A DNA stretch of 15,654 nucleotides from an uncultured Methanobrevibacter sp. (GCA_900317865.1 ONIK01000041.1:1-15654); one strand, 5' to 3'; numbered from the stretch's first letter, positions 1 through 7,283 are shown. Program-made: numbers and translations. The notes: a model not told the origin generated them from the letters alone.

Positions 1-23
1 TCTTTTTTTTCTTCGAAACTCAT
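1..23 (-). CDS. Possible 5' tip of a divergent gene, cut by the window edge
   Basis: Read on the minus strand, an ATG at 23-21 follows GGTGA at 32-28 with a four-base spacer, and opens a frame MSFEEKK that runs off the window. Only seven codons are visible, so no function can be proposed. An AT-rich TATA-like stretch at 81-92 could serve as its promoter. If real, the gene is divergent from the MarR-type regulator at 244 and is an obvious candidate target of it, since MarR regulators often control a divergent neighbour. This rests on a start codon and a ribosome-binding site alone. Confidence 0.4.
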
Positions 24-243
24 ATTTTCACCAATTTAGTTTCAATTTAAAATTAATTACAACTAATTAACTTTAATATTTAATATATTATTTTTCATTA
101 ATTAATGTTTTCTTTTTATAAATTATAATTATTATCTTATTTTGTTCATTTTTATCGATTGAATTAATTTAAAAATTAAAGTATTTTTATGAAAAAATTA
201 AATAGATATATGAATATAAATATATTAACAAGAGTGTGTTCAT
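24..243. promoter_or_regulatory. AT-rich divergent intergenic region with promoter of the MarR-type gene
   Basis: The region is almost pure A and T. A TATA-like run at 213-223 lies about 26 nt before the start of the regulator at 244, so its transcript may be leaderless or nearly so. A 7-bp inverted repeat (TTAATTT at 164-170, AAATTAA at 173-179, 2-bp spacer) could be a MarR operator, but in such AT-rich DNA it could arise by chance. Confidence 0.35.
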
Positions 244-762
244 ATGGATTTAAATTCAAATAACAAAAATAGGGGTAAATCTGAAATTAATCAACAGGAG
301 ATATTGGATATTTATTCATTGGATAACAATGAACTTGATAATGTGCCCATTGGCTTTTTCTTCGGACTTGTCGCCCGCCAATATCTTGATTTTTTTGATA
401 AATATTTATCTGAATTCAATATAAATCCAAACCAGTTTTGGATATTATTAGTTCTCTGTCAGGAACAAAATATTTCACAGGAGCGAATAGCATCTCTTTT
501 AAGGGTTAATGGAGCAACAGTGACTCGTGAACTTGAAAATTTAGAAAAAAGAAATTTAATCATGAGAAAAATGGATGAAAATGACAGGCGAAGAAAATTA
601 GTTTCACTGTACGATAAGGGATTTGAAATGCTTGAATCGTTTCGGGATGTTGATTGGGAAACTGAATCTAAATTATTGAAATATTTCAGCATAGAAGAAC
701 TTCACATTTTGAAATTTCTGCTTAAAAAAATTATTATTAGAATTGAAGACATTCAGAAATAA
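244..762 (+). CDS. MarR family transcriptional regulator
   Basis: A 172-residue cytoplasmic DNA-binding protein of normal MarR length. Residues about 36-60 form the N-terminal dimerisation helix. A winged helix-turn-helix follows: ISQERIASLL at 77-86, recognition helix NGATVTRELENLEKR at 89-103, and the wing at 106-122 with the typical D-E-N-D-R-R-R-K-L signature. The last 40 residues return to dimerisation helices. The first 30 residues are polar, low in complexity and probably disordered. Members of this family bind palindromic operators as dimers and usually release them on binding a small ligand, often an aromatic or other toxic compound; no ligand can be read from the sequence. The gene stands alone, divergent from a possible gene at the left edge. 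The family call is secure; the target is inferred only from divergence. Confidence 0.9.
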   Translation: MDLNSNNKNRGKSEINQQEILDIYSLDNNELDNVPIGFFFGLVARQYLDFFDKYLSEFNINPNQFWILLVLCQEQNISQERIASLLRVNGATVTRELENLEKRNLIMRKMDENDRRRKLVSLYDKGFEMLESFRDVDWETESKLLKYFSIEELHILKFLLKKIIIRIEDIQK

Positions 763-802
763 AATTTATTTTTCATAATTCAAAAAATCTCTTCGTTAGT
801 TC

Positions 803-809
803 TTTTTTT
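803..809 (+). terminator. T-run terminator after the MarR-type gene
   Basis: A run of seven T residues lies about 40 nt downstream of the stop codon, with no stable stem before it. This fits archaeal intrinsic termination at U-rich tracts. Confidence 0.4.
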
Positions 810-842
810 AATTTATTGCAATGTCATGGAATCGTTTGATTA

Positions 843-905
843 GTAATATTTGTTCGTTAACTATGAATCAGATTTAACTAAAAAATAGCAGATAATTTCA
901 TTACT
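843..905 (+). repeat. Degenerate intergenic repeat, copy 1
   Basis: It shares GTAATATTTGTTC, a TATGA core, ATTT-ACTAAA and AGCAGATAATTT in the same order with copy 3 at 2966-3034. The match to copy 2 is weaker and gapped. It is oriented on the plus strand like the other copies. Confidence 0.55.
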
Positions 906-908
906 TTT

Positions 909-982
909 TAATCATTTTTTGTTTGTAATCTATGAAACAAGATTTCGATTTTTAGTAGATAACTTCTATATTGCTACGCCAA
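909..982 (+). repeat. Degenerate intergenic repeat, copy 2
   Basis: Directly downstream of copy 1. It shares TATGA, CAA-ATTTC, AGTAGATAA-TT, ATA-TGCTA and GCCAA in order with copy 3. It is the most diverged of the three copies, but its right end (TGCTACGCCAA against TGCTATGCCAA) is nearly identical to copy 3. Confidence 0.5.
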
Positions 983-1091
983 CAGTACATGGAACTGGTC
1001 AAAAGGAACCAAAAGTTGCATAATCCTAATTCGCCATTGCTGACTGGCGGGCATCACACAATATCTATGTAAAATGCAAATTGAAAGAATG

Positions 1092-2177
1092 TCATCGGTT
1101 CAAAATCCTTTCAACTTCATCTTTATGCTCAAACAACACACAGCCACCTTCATGATCATCCATTAGAATGCCTCCATCCCTTAGGGACTTAAACAAGTTT
1201 GAATTCAAAGCTTCAGTAAGGGATGTATCCCTGACATTAACATCGGAATACGGTGAAGCAGGACATGGTTCAGCACCGCCATGGGAGTTAATATGGAAAA
1301 ATCCTCTACCTGCTGCAAGACAACCTCCGGATGTCTTTTCATCTCCCGGAAATGAAAGAAATATCATGTCAGAATATTCCTGGCGCAAGCGATTAATCCC
1401 ATCTAATAACAATTCCCTCTCCTCATCACTAGGGGCCAAATCTACAGTGTCTCCATCAACAGGGACATATTCAATGAAAAATAATACTTTACATCCAAAA
1501 TCATGCAATTGTCTAATATATTCATTTGAAAGTATGGTTGGCAAATTCCCTTTTGTAAATGTGAGTGAAGCTCCAAAGATAATATTATTTTTTCTCATAT
1601 GTTTCATTGAATCAATTAATTGTCTATAAACGCCTTTTCCTCTTCTAAAATCGGTTACATCCTCATTTCCTTCTATTGATAAAACTGGAATCAGATTTCT
1701 ATTTTTATCTAACAAATCATAATACTCATCATCCAACATGGTGCCGTTTGTAAATATGGGAAACAGAATTTCATGATGTCTGCTTGCTTTTAATATGACG
1801 TCTCTTCTAAGCATCGGTTCACCACCGGCAAGAACAATAAAACTTATTCCAAGATTCTTTGCCTGATTGAATATGTCTTCCCATTCATCATCACTAAGCT
1901 GGTTTTGCGGCTTGTCGTCATTGCATGCATCATGTGCACGTGAATAGCATCCTGTGCAGTGCAGGTTGCAACTGCTTGTAATGCTCGCTATCAGGAAAGC
2001 GGGAATATTTTCACCTTTTTTATCATACTTTTGTCGGATTTCAGTGGCATTTTTAGCATGTTTTGAAAACTTAAGCAAAAATAAACTTTCCTTTGGATTT
2101 TTTAGTGTTGCACGCATTGCATCCTTCATGATAATTTCAACACCTTCTGCCAGATAATCTTGAATATCAAAATCCAT
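1092..2177 (-). CDS. Radical SAM protein with SPASM-like C-terminal domain
   Basis: A 361-residue cytoplasmic iron-sulfur enzyme. Cys70, Cys74 and Cys77 (CNLHCTGC) form the CxxxCxxC motif that binds the SAM-cleaving [4Fe-4S] cluster. GGEP at 118-121 is the SAM-binding motif of the partial TIM barrel. The C-terminal third carries Cys286 (GGCLAAGRG), Cys305 (AEPCPASPYSD) and Cys346 (GGCVLF), resembling a reduced SPASM/twitch domain that holds an auxiliary cluster. Proteins of this kind often modify peptides or act in cofactor synthesis, but no precursor peptide or partner enzyme is next to it, so the substrate is unknown. The start is well supported: AAGGTGAA at 2189-2182 precedes the ATG, and the stop codon of the TetR gene abuts it, so the pair is very likely one transcript controlled by that repressor. 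Confidence 0.9.
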   Translation of the reverse strand: MDFDIQDYLAEGVEIIMKDAMRATLKNPKESLFLLKFSKHAKNATEIRQKYDKKGENIPAFLIASITSSCNLHCTGCYSRAHDACNDDKPQNQLSDDEWEDIFNQAKNLGISFIVLAGGEPMLRRDVILKASRHHEILFPIFTNGTMLDDEYYDLLDKNRNLIPVLSIEGNEDVTDFRRGKGVYRQLIDSMKHMRKNNIIFGASLTFTKGNLPTILSNEYIRQLHDFGCKVLFFIEYVPVDGDTVDLAPSDEERELLLDGINRLRQEYSDMIFLSFPGDEKTSGGCLAAGRGFFHINSHGGAEPCPASPYSDVNVRDTSLTEALNSNLFKSLRDGGILMDDHEGGCVLFEHKDEVERILNR

Positions 2178-2804
2178 TTAATTCACCTTCACACAATCAA
2201 GTAGGAAATTAGCATGCTCTTCTGCTTGGTTAAAGAAATCCTCCAGAGAACTTTGGGGAATGTCCTCATATTCCACACAAATTTCCAAAATCAGATAAAT
2301 CGGAAAACTGTAATATTCCTTTGCCAATAGCTTTGGATTGCATTCCTGGCGAATTATGTTATTTTCTTTTAAAATGGTGAAAAATTCTTCCCAGAACATT
2401 ATTGGCTTGGCAAGAATCTCATCTTGGAAAAATTTCCTGATTACCTCATTATGATGCATCTGAATGAATAACAGTTTCCAGATTTTAAGGTTCTTTTCCT
2501 GTGAAAACATTTCCTTCATGGCTTCGGAACCTTTATGATAAAACTTTTCCGGATTTTGAAGCAGTATTTCATTGTTTGCATTCAAATCCAAATCTTTACT
2601 ATTGAGCATCTCATCGTATTCAAAAAGGTTGGTCAAATAGTCAAATATATCCATAAGTATTGCTTCTTTGGATGAGTAATGACTATATATTGAACTTTTT
2701 TTAATTCCAACTTCTTCAGCAATTTCTCTAAGGGAAACTGAATCATATCCTTTTTTTGAAAATAACTCAAGAGACACATCAAAAATCTTTTCTTTAGTAT
2801 TCAT
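2178..2804 (-). CDS. TetR/AcrR family transcriptional regulator
   Basis: A 208-residue repressor of typical TetR length. Residues 3-55 are the DNA-binding domain: helix 1 TKEKIFDVSLELFSKKGYDS, then the helix-turn-helix with LREIAEEVGIKKSSIYSHYSSKEAIL at about 25-50. This matches the family pattern of recognition helix followed by Y-x-HY-x-SKE. The rest is an all-helical ligand-binding and dimerisation domain that varies across the family and gives no ligand. It is first in a two-gene unit, with no spacer before the radical SAM gene. A 20-bp imperfect palindrome at 2811-2830 lies just upstream of the start, between the TATA box and the ATG, which strongly suggests autorepression of the operon. 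On the minus strand TAGGAAAT before the ATG gives a modest ribosome-binding site that overlaps the operator edge. Confidence 0.92.
   Translation of the reverse strand: MNTKEKIFDVSLELFSKKGYDSVSLREIAEEVGIKKSSIYSHYSSKEAILMDIFDYLTNLFEYDEMLNSKDLDLNANNEILLQNPEKFYHKGSEAMKEMFSQEKNLKIWKLLFIQMHHNEVIRKFFQDEILAKPIMFWEEFFTILKENNIIRQECNPKLLAKEYYSFPIYLILEICVEYEDIPQSSLEDFFNQAEEHANFLLDCVKVN
2182..2189 (-). promoter_or_regulatory. Ribosome-binding site of the radical SAM gene inside the TetR gene
   Basis: AAGGTGAA on the minus strand lies in the last codons of the TetR gene. That gene's TAA is followed at once by the ATG of the radical SAM gene. This placement indicates translational coupling and fixes the start at 2177. 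Confidence 0.75.
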
Positions 2805-2810
2805 ATTTCC

Positions 2811-2830
2811 TACCTACCGTTCGTTAGGTA
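2811..2830. promoter_or_regulatory. Putative TetR operator palindrome
   Basis: The sequence fits the dyad TACCTA-n-CG-nn-CG-n-TAGGTA: both 6-bp outer arms and the inner CG pairs match their reverse complement. It begins 7 bp upstream of the TetR start codon and lies about 25 bp downstream of the TATA box at 2848-2855, so a bound dimer would cover the predicted transcription start. Size, symmetry and place all fit a TetR-family operator. Binding by this protein is inferred. Confidence 0.7.
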
Positions 2831-2847
2831 TATTATATGAATCATGA

Positions 2848-2855
2848 TATATAAA
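2848..2855 (-). promoter_or_regulatory. TATA box of the TetR-radical SAM operon
   Basis: TTTATATA on the minus strand. Initiation about 25 nt further on falls near 2825, inside the palindrome at 2811-2830. Confidence 0.6.
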
Positions 2856-2965
2856 TGTAAGCAATATGTCCCAGTTCAAAAATCACATCCAAAACAGCAC
2901 AGGGTCGTGTTAACTTCACTAAATTAAATTAAAGCAAAAAAGTTGACTTTAATATTATTTGATAG

Positions 2966-3034
2966 GTAATATTTGTTCTTATTGTTATGACAAATTTCAC
3001 TAAAGTGGCAGATAATTTAAATAGTGCTATGCCA
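2966..3034 (+). repeat. Degenerate intergenic repeat, copy 3
   Basis: It matches copy 1 in its left half (GTAATATTTGTTC, GCAGATAATTT) and copy 2 in its right half (ATAGTGCTATGCCAA). It therefore links the three as one family. With copies 1 and 2 it brackets the TetR-radical SAM pair. Confidence 0.55.
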
Positions 3035-3222
3035 ATCGATTTTTGACCAGGATTGGTGATGTTGGTGAGATGATGTTGTAAACGGGCTTGGGAACCTAAC
3101 TGTTGATTCACAATTGAAATTAATATATTTTCATAAAAAAATAACGTTTTGTCTTATTAATTTCAATATAATCGCTCCAGTATTATATTTCGTACTATTT
3201 AATGCATAATATCTACATAATC

Positions 3223-3247
3223 TTTATAATTGATATCAGTTATATAT
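3223..3247 (+). promoter_or_regulatory. Promoter of the papain-domain adhesin-like gene
   Basis: Two TATA-like boxes are present, TTTATAAT at 3223-3230 and TTATATAT at 3240-3247. The first gives a start near 3252 and a short leader that includes the weak ribosome-binding site GGGCTGAT (3257-3264). The second would give a leaderless transcript. The sequence does not decide between them. The CAAGTACTTG palindrome found at the other adhesin promoters is absent here. Confidence 0.4.
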
Positions 3248-3268
3248 TAGATTATAGGGCTGATTTTT

Positions 3269-6200
3269 ATGGGAAAAAATGGGATTTTAAAAAAGGTTTT
3301 TTTAGTTGCATTCGTGATGACGATTTTGCTTGTTGTTGTTTCGTCAGTTTCTGCTGAAGGTAATTTTACGGCTCTGCAAAATGAGATTTCTAATGCGGGG
3401 GACGTTTTGGAGATAACTCAGGATTATGCTTATGACAATGCAAGCGACGTGGATATTATTGAGGGTATTGTTATTAATAATAAAGAACATTTTCTAATTA
3501 ATGGAAACGGTCACACCATTAACGGAAGCAATAAAATGCAAATATTTATTGTTAATGCACCTAATGTTGTTATAAATAATCTTACGTTTGCTAATGGAAG
3601 ATCCGTATCTGGCACTGCACTTATAGCTAATGAAGAGAATATAACTTTAAATGATGTTATTTTTAAAAATAATTATGCTATATTTTCGGGTGGGGCTGTA
3701 TCCTGTAATAATGTTTTAACAATTAACAATGGGCAGTTTATAGATAATCTTGCTGAAGAGTCTGCAAGTTCTATTGAGGTAGCTGAAGATTGTGTTTTAA
3801 GGGCGAATAACTGTACTTTTTCAAATTCTCGAGAGATTTCAAAGTTCATAATCAATGCCGAAAAGGCTACGGTCTATCTTGATGGATGTACTTTTGCAAA
3901 TATTACTTCCAAATATGGTACTGCCCTTTTCAGCAAAAATCGTGCATACATCAGCAATTCAAAATTCATTAATCTGTCTGCCAAGTTGACTGGTGGGGCA
4001 CTGTTATTTAAGGATGCTGCTGAAGTTATAGTTAAAAATTCCACTTTCATTAACAACAGTGCCAAAAATGATGGTGGAGCTATTTTTTCCGATTCAAAAT
4101 CAATATCCAATTCTCTGAAAGTTTATAATTCCACATTCATCAATTCCACTGCAAACTATGGTGCTGCAGTCTGTGCACTCAGGACAGATTTTAGTGTGGA
4201 AAACTCTATATTTTTAAATAATACTGCAAATTTCGGTGGAGGTGCTATTTTTGCATCTTCAACTTATTTATCTGTTAAAAACAGCTCTTTCATTGGAAAT
4301 AATGCAATAGATGAAAAAATAGGGTCTTATGGCGGTGCAATTTTTCATGATTTTTATGAATTTTTAAGCATTAAGAATTCAACATTTCTGCAAAATCATG
4401 CTAAAACCCACGGGGATGCAATTTATGTCTATGAGCCATATGGCATGATGATATTTAATTCAACATTTAAGGATAATGGTGAGGCTATTTATTCGATTCA
4501 TGATGATGGTTGTGTAGTAAAGGATAATGAATATTTAAATGATGTTGTTTTAATGAATCAGGCGGATTACAATCCTATTGTTGTACAAAAAGGTTTGGAT
4601 ATTGTACTGGTCAACAACACCATGAATTATACTGATTTGCCTGAAAAATTTGATTTGCGTGACTGGGGATGGGTGACCCCTGTCAAAGATCAGGGTGATA
4701 TGGGTGCCTGTTGGGCTTTCGGAACAATGGCTGCTCTGGAGTCTGCACTGCTTAAGGCAACGGGAATCCAGTATAATCTTTCAGAAAATAATCTTCAAAA
4801 TATTATTTTGAGATATTCAAAATATGGTGTTTCAGATTTGTACGAGGGAGGCCGTCCGGCTGATGCGATAAGATACTTTACCTGCTGGTTAGGTGGTTTC
4901 CCGTCAAAATATGATGAATATGATGAATATGGTAAGGTATCTCCTTTAATCGATACGGGGGAAAACATACATGTTCAGGATGTTGTCCTTATTCCGACTT
5001 TTAATGACAGGCTCTATGATGATTATATTAAGGAAACTCTAATTAAATATGGTGCTGTTACGCTTTCTTTTGGAGCTTATATGGATGATATGTCATATTT
5101 TGATCCTTCTTCCGCTACATATTATGCTTATAATAATGAACATAGAAGTTATCATGCCGTTGCTATTGTGGGTTGGGATGATAATTTCTCTAAGGAAAAA
5201 TTTCCAACAGCTCCTCCTGGTGACGGGGCATGGATTTGTAAAAACAGCTGGGGAAAAGAATGGGGAGACAACGGATATTTCTATATTTCCTATTATGACC
5301 AGACTATATTTAATCACTCTTCTAGCTGTGCTTTTATAATAAATAATACTGAAAATTATACTAAAAATTACCAGACTGAAATGGGCGGATCGGTTAAGCA
5401 GGAGTCTTTTGTCTATGACAAGTATTATAACCGGTATGAGGCCATTGAAAACGATTTTATTGCAGGAGTAGGAACATACGTTAATGAACTTGATTTGAAC
5501 TTTACTGTTGACGTTTATGTAAATGACGTTTTGAAATTGTCCCAGAATGAAAGCAGCAAATTTTTCGGTTTCACTACAATTAAACTCAATGAATATATTC
5601 CAATTAAGAAAGGAGATATCATTAAGGTAATGATTAGCGGAAATCCTGTACCTACCATTGTAAAAAACAGGATTTTGTTTGAAGCAAACAACTCATTTGT
5701 CTATGCTGATGGCAAATGGGTAGACCTCTATCTGAATAAGACTTCTGCTGTTTTAAAGGTTTATACTGTTGATTTTCCAATAAAAACAGAAAATCTGGTT
5801 AAAATATATAGGAACGCATCTCAGTTTGAGGCAAATGTTGGTGTGGCAAATGCAAGCGTTATCTTCAACATTAACGGTGTCAGCTATACAAGAATATCCA
5901 ATGAAAACGGAACTGCCAGATTAAACATTAATTTAAATCCTGGAAACTATAGTATAACAACAACATTCAATCAGACAAGCGTTGAAAATAAGGTAACTGT
6001 TCTTTCAGCTATTGAATCAGATGATTTGGTGAAATACTTTAGAAATGCAACCCAGTTCGCTGTTAAGCTGCTTGGCGATAGGGTTGAAAATGTCACATTC
6101 AACGTTAATGGTGTCTTTTACACAAGGTCTGTTGATGAAAATGGAACTGCTAGATTAAACATTAATTTGAATCCCGGAAACTATACAATAATAATATTCA

Positions 6201-6499
6201 ATCCGCTAACCGGCGAAATCAAAGCAAACAGCATCACAGTTTTGACAACTCTTGAAACAAAGGACCTTTCCATGAAATACGGGGACGGATCCAAATTTGA
6301 AGCGAAAGTCCTTGACGCTCAGGGTATGCATTATGCAAATCAGACTGTACAATTCAATGTCAATGGTGTTTTATATAATCGTGTAAGTAATGATAGTGGT
6401 ATAGCTAAGTTAAACATTAAATTAATGGCTGGTGAATACATTATCACTTCTGTCTACAACGGATATTCGGTTGCGAATAAAATAACCATTTCTAGTTAA
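3269..6499 (+). CDS. Secreted adhesin-like protein: beta-helix, papain-type (C1) peptidase, Ig-like repeats
   Basis: A 1076-residue extracellular protein. Residues 1-29 are a Sec signal peptide (KK, hydrophobic core, cleavage after VSA). Residues about 31-60 are the N-terminal module shared by the adhesin-like proteins of this window. Residues about 70-440 are parallel beta-helix rungs (FINNSA-GGAIF type, many N-x-S/T sites). Residues about 458-685 are a papain-like C1 peptidase with all key residues: oxyanion Gln475, catalytic Cys481 (GACWAF), His629 (YHAVAIVGWDD) and Asn659 (KNSWG). No clear propeptide precedes it; the beta-helix takes that place. Residues about 690-835 resemble the lectin-like domain that often follows C1 domains in clostridia and methanogens (less certain). 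Residues about 838-913, 914-992 and 993-1076 are three Ig-like repeats. No membrane anchor or pseudomurein-binding repeat is seen. Likely roles are cell-surface adhesion with proteolysis of host, bacterial or own surface proteins; the substrate is unknown. Confidence 0.9.
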   Translation: MGKNGILKKVFLVAFVMTILLVVVSSVSAEGNFTALQNEISNAGDVLEITQDYAYDNASDVDIIEGIVINNKEHFLINGNGHTINGSNKMQIFIVNAPNVVINNLTFANGRSVSGTALIANEENITLNDVIFKNNYAIFSGGAVSCNNVLTINNGQFIDNLAEESASSIEVAEDCVLRANNCTFSNSREISKFIINAEKATVYLDGCTFANITSKYGTALFSKNRAYISNSKFINLSAKLTGGALLFKDAAEVIVKNSTFINNSAKNDGGAIFSDSKSISNSLKVYNSTFINSTANYGAAVCALRTDFSVENSIFLNNTANFGGGAIFASSTYLSVKNSSFIGNNAIDEKIGSYGGAIFHDFYEFLSIKNSTFLQNHAKTHGDAIYVYEPYGMMIFNSTFKDNGEAIYSIHDDGCVVKDNEYLNDVVLMNQADYNPIVVQKGLDIVLVNNTMNYTDLPEKFDLRDWGWVTPVKDQGDMGACWAFGTMAALESALLKATGIQYNLSENNLQNIILRYSKYGVSDLYEGGRPADAIRYFTCWLGGFPSKYDEYDEYGKVSPLIDTGENIHVQDVVLIPTFNDRLYDDYIKETLIKYGAVTLSFGAYMDDMSYFDPSSATYYAYNNEHRSYHAVAIVGWDDNFSKEKFPTAPPGDGAWICKNSWGKEWGDNGYFYISYYDQTIFNHSSSCAFIINNTENYTKNYQTEMGGSVKQESFVYDKYYNRYEAIENDFIAGVGTYVNELDLNFTVDVYVNDVLKLSQNESSKFFGFTTIKLNEYIPIKKGDIIKVMISGNPVPTIVKNRILFEANNSFVYADGKWVDLYLNKTSAVLKVYTVDFPIKTENLVKIYRNASQFEANVGVANASVIFNINGVSYTRISNENGTARLNINLNPGNYSITTTFNQTSVENKVTVLSAIESDDLVKYFRNATQFAVKLLGDRVENVTFNVNGVFYTRSVDENGTARLNINLNPGNYTIIIFNPLTGEIKANSITVLTTLETKDLSMKYGDGSKFEAKVLDAQGMHYANQTVQFNVNGVLYNRVSNDSGIAKLNIKLMAGEYIITSVYNGYSVANKITISS
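5903..6185 (+). repeat. Near-identical segments of Ig-like repeats 1 and 2
   Basis: The 49-bp segments at 5903-5951 and 6137-6185 differ at only four positions, all silent, and both encode ENGTARLNINLNPGNY. The rest of the two Ig-like repeats has diverged much more, so this part looks recently converted or tightly constrained. The third repeat keeps only a related form (SGIAKLNIKLMAGEY). Confidence 0.8.
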
Positions 6500-6522
6500 G
6501 GATTTAATTTCTTTAACTATTA

Positions 6523-6529
6523 TTTTTTT
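6523..6529 (+). terminator. T-run terminator after the papain-domain gene
   Basis: Seven T residues lie about 25 nt after the stop codon, with no preceding stem, as in U-tract-driven archaeal termination. Confidence 0.4.
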
Positions 6530-6547
6530 AATTAATTTAAACACAAC

Positions 6548-6557
6548 TTATATATAA
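6548..6557 (+). promoter_or_regulatory. TATA box of the 199-residue protein gene
   Basis: TTATATATAA is centred about 26 nt before the ATG at 6579, and no ribosome-binding site lies before that ATG. A leaderless transcript is the simplest reading. Confidence 0.5.
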
Positions 6558-6578
6558 TTTAATTGATATAATAATATC

Positions 6579-7178
6579 ATGGAGTATGAAGCTTACAAGA
6601 TGCGGGGAGTTATTTTTGATAACAGGTATCGGCTTGAAAGAAAAAAAGTGTCACTTGAAAGTGGGATATCAACTTATGAATTTGTAGTTCATGATATTGG
6701 ACACAATGCGCTGGATATTTCAGGATTTTTCAGATATGGTGAAATTGTTGGTTCATCCGGATCAATTGAAGACCAATTGCATGATATTATTGCTGGTCGA
6801 ACGAATAATGCCTCAGTTTTGAAAAGGGTGGCGGATGAAAGAAAACACTACATCTATGATGAAAAAGTCTATTTGGGTGTGGATGGTTATGAATATACAT
6901 TTAAAATTGATGGTATTGGTCCTCAAGCCGTTAAAATTTCTATTCCAGTAACGTATGATGAAATTGCATCTTCAAACAAACCTTTGGAAAGCATGCTGAG
7001 AGATATAATTAATAATTTATATTCCTCTTCATTAAATAATGAAATGCTGATTAATGAAATCCGTGAAAAATGGGAAACAGAAGAGGCAGATAAACAAAAA
7101 ATACATGAAATGGTCTTAAAAGAAGAGGAAATTAAGCGTCAAAAACAAAAAGAACTTGAAGACTTTTTAAATTCATGA
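6579..7178 (+). CDS. Uncharacterised 199-residue protein with an internal tandem duplication and charged C-terminal helix
   Basis: I do not recognise the family. There is no signal peptide or membrane segment, so it is probably cytoplasmic. Residues 22-71 and 95-144 align over 50 positions without a gap with 19 identities, including K-V-x-L, Y-x-F, IG, A-x-x-IS, Y-x-EI, E-x-x-L and DII. The protein therefore consists of two tandem copies of one small alpha/beta-looking domain joined by about 23 residues. Residues about 150-199 are highly charged (EIREKWETEEADKQK and onward) and read as a long helix or coiled coil. The TATA box position favours the ATG at 6579; a second ATG at 6600 (Met8) would leave both repeats intact. 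It stands alone between two T-run terminators, so its neighbours give no hint of function. Confidence 0.75.
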   Translation: MEYEAYKMRGVIFDNRYRLERKKVSLESGISTYEFVVHDIGHNALDISGFFRYGEIVGSSGSIEDQLHDIIAGRTNNASVLKRVADERKHYIYDEKVYLGVDGYEYTFKIDGIGPQAVKISIPVTYDEIASSNKPLESMLRDIINNLYSSSLNNEMLINEIREKWETEEADKQKIHEMVLKEEEIKRQKQKELEDFLNS

Positions 7179-7192
7179 TGGTGGTTAATGAA

Positions 7193-7230
7193 TTTTTTTT
7201 GACTCATTTGATTTTTCTATTTCTTTTTTT
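7193..7230 (+). terminator. Double T-run terminator
   Basis: Runs of eight T (7193-7200) and seven T (7224-7230) follow the stop codon of the 199-residue protein gene within about 50 nt. Tandem U-tracts are typical of archaeal termination regions. Confidence 0.45.
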
Positions 7231-7283
7231 AAATGTTGTTTTGACATATATTTCAAGTGTAAAAATTTTAAAAAATTATTTTT

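Larger units (their letters stand above)
763..1091. other. Intergenic region between two gene ends, no gene seen
   Basis: This stretch separates the 3' end of the MarR-type gene from the 3' end of the radical SAM gene. It holds two tandem degenerate repeat copies (843-905 and 909-982) and then about 90 bases (985-1075) that are visibly richer in G and C than their surroundings. The GC-richer part carries no convincing reading frame or RNA fold. It may be the remains of a decayed element. Confidence 0.5.
2805..3268. other. Divergent intergenic region, no gene seen
   Basis: From the left it holds the operator and TATA box of the TetR operon, repeat copy 3 (2966-3034), about 80 bases relatively rich in G (3042-3110), and an AT-rich part ending in the promoter of the large secreted protein. 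A 60-codon minus-strand frame at 2929-3111 crosses the repeat but has no ribosome-binding site, and the other repeat copies do not keep it open, so it is not called as a gene. Confidence 0.5.

Noticed and set aside
989..1072. Small plus-strand frame MELVKRNQKLHN and onward, 27 codons, in the GC-richer part of the intergenic region
   Set aside because: There is no ribosome-binding site, no promoter at the right distance and no recognisable similarity.
2929..3111. 60-codon minus-strand reading frame upstream of the TetR operon
   Set aside because: It has no ribosome-binding site, lies across the degenerate repeat, and the other two repeat copies carry stops in the matching frame.
3046..3115. 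C/D-box small RNA suggested by GTGATG and GATGATG boxes
   Set aside because: No proper D or D' box (CTGA) lies at the needed spacing, and no guide target could be assigned.
3269..6499. Pseudomurein endoisopeptidase (PeiW/PeiP type, family C71)
   Set aside because: The catalytic motifs GACWAF, YHAVAIVGW and KNSWG are those of papain family C1, and no pseudomurein-binding repeats are present.
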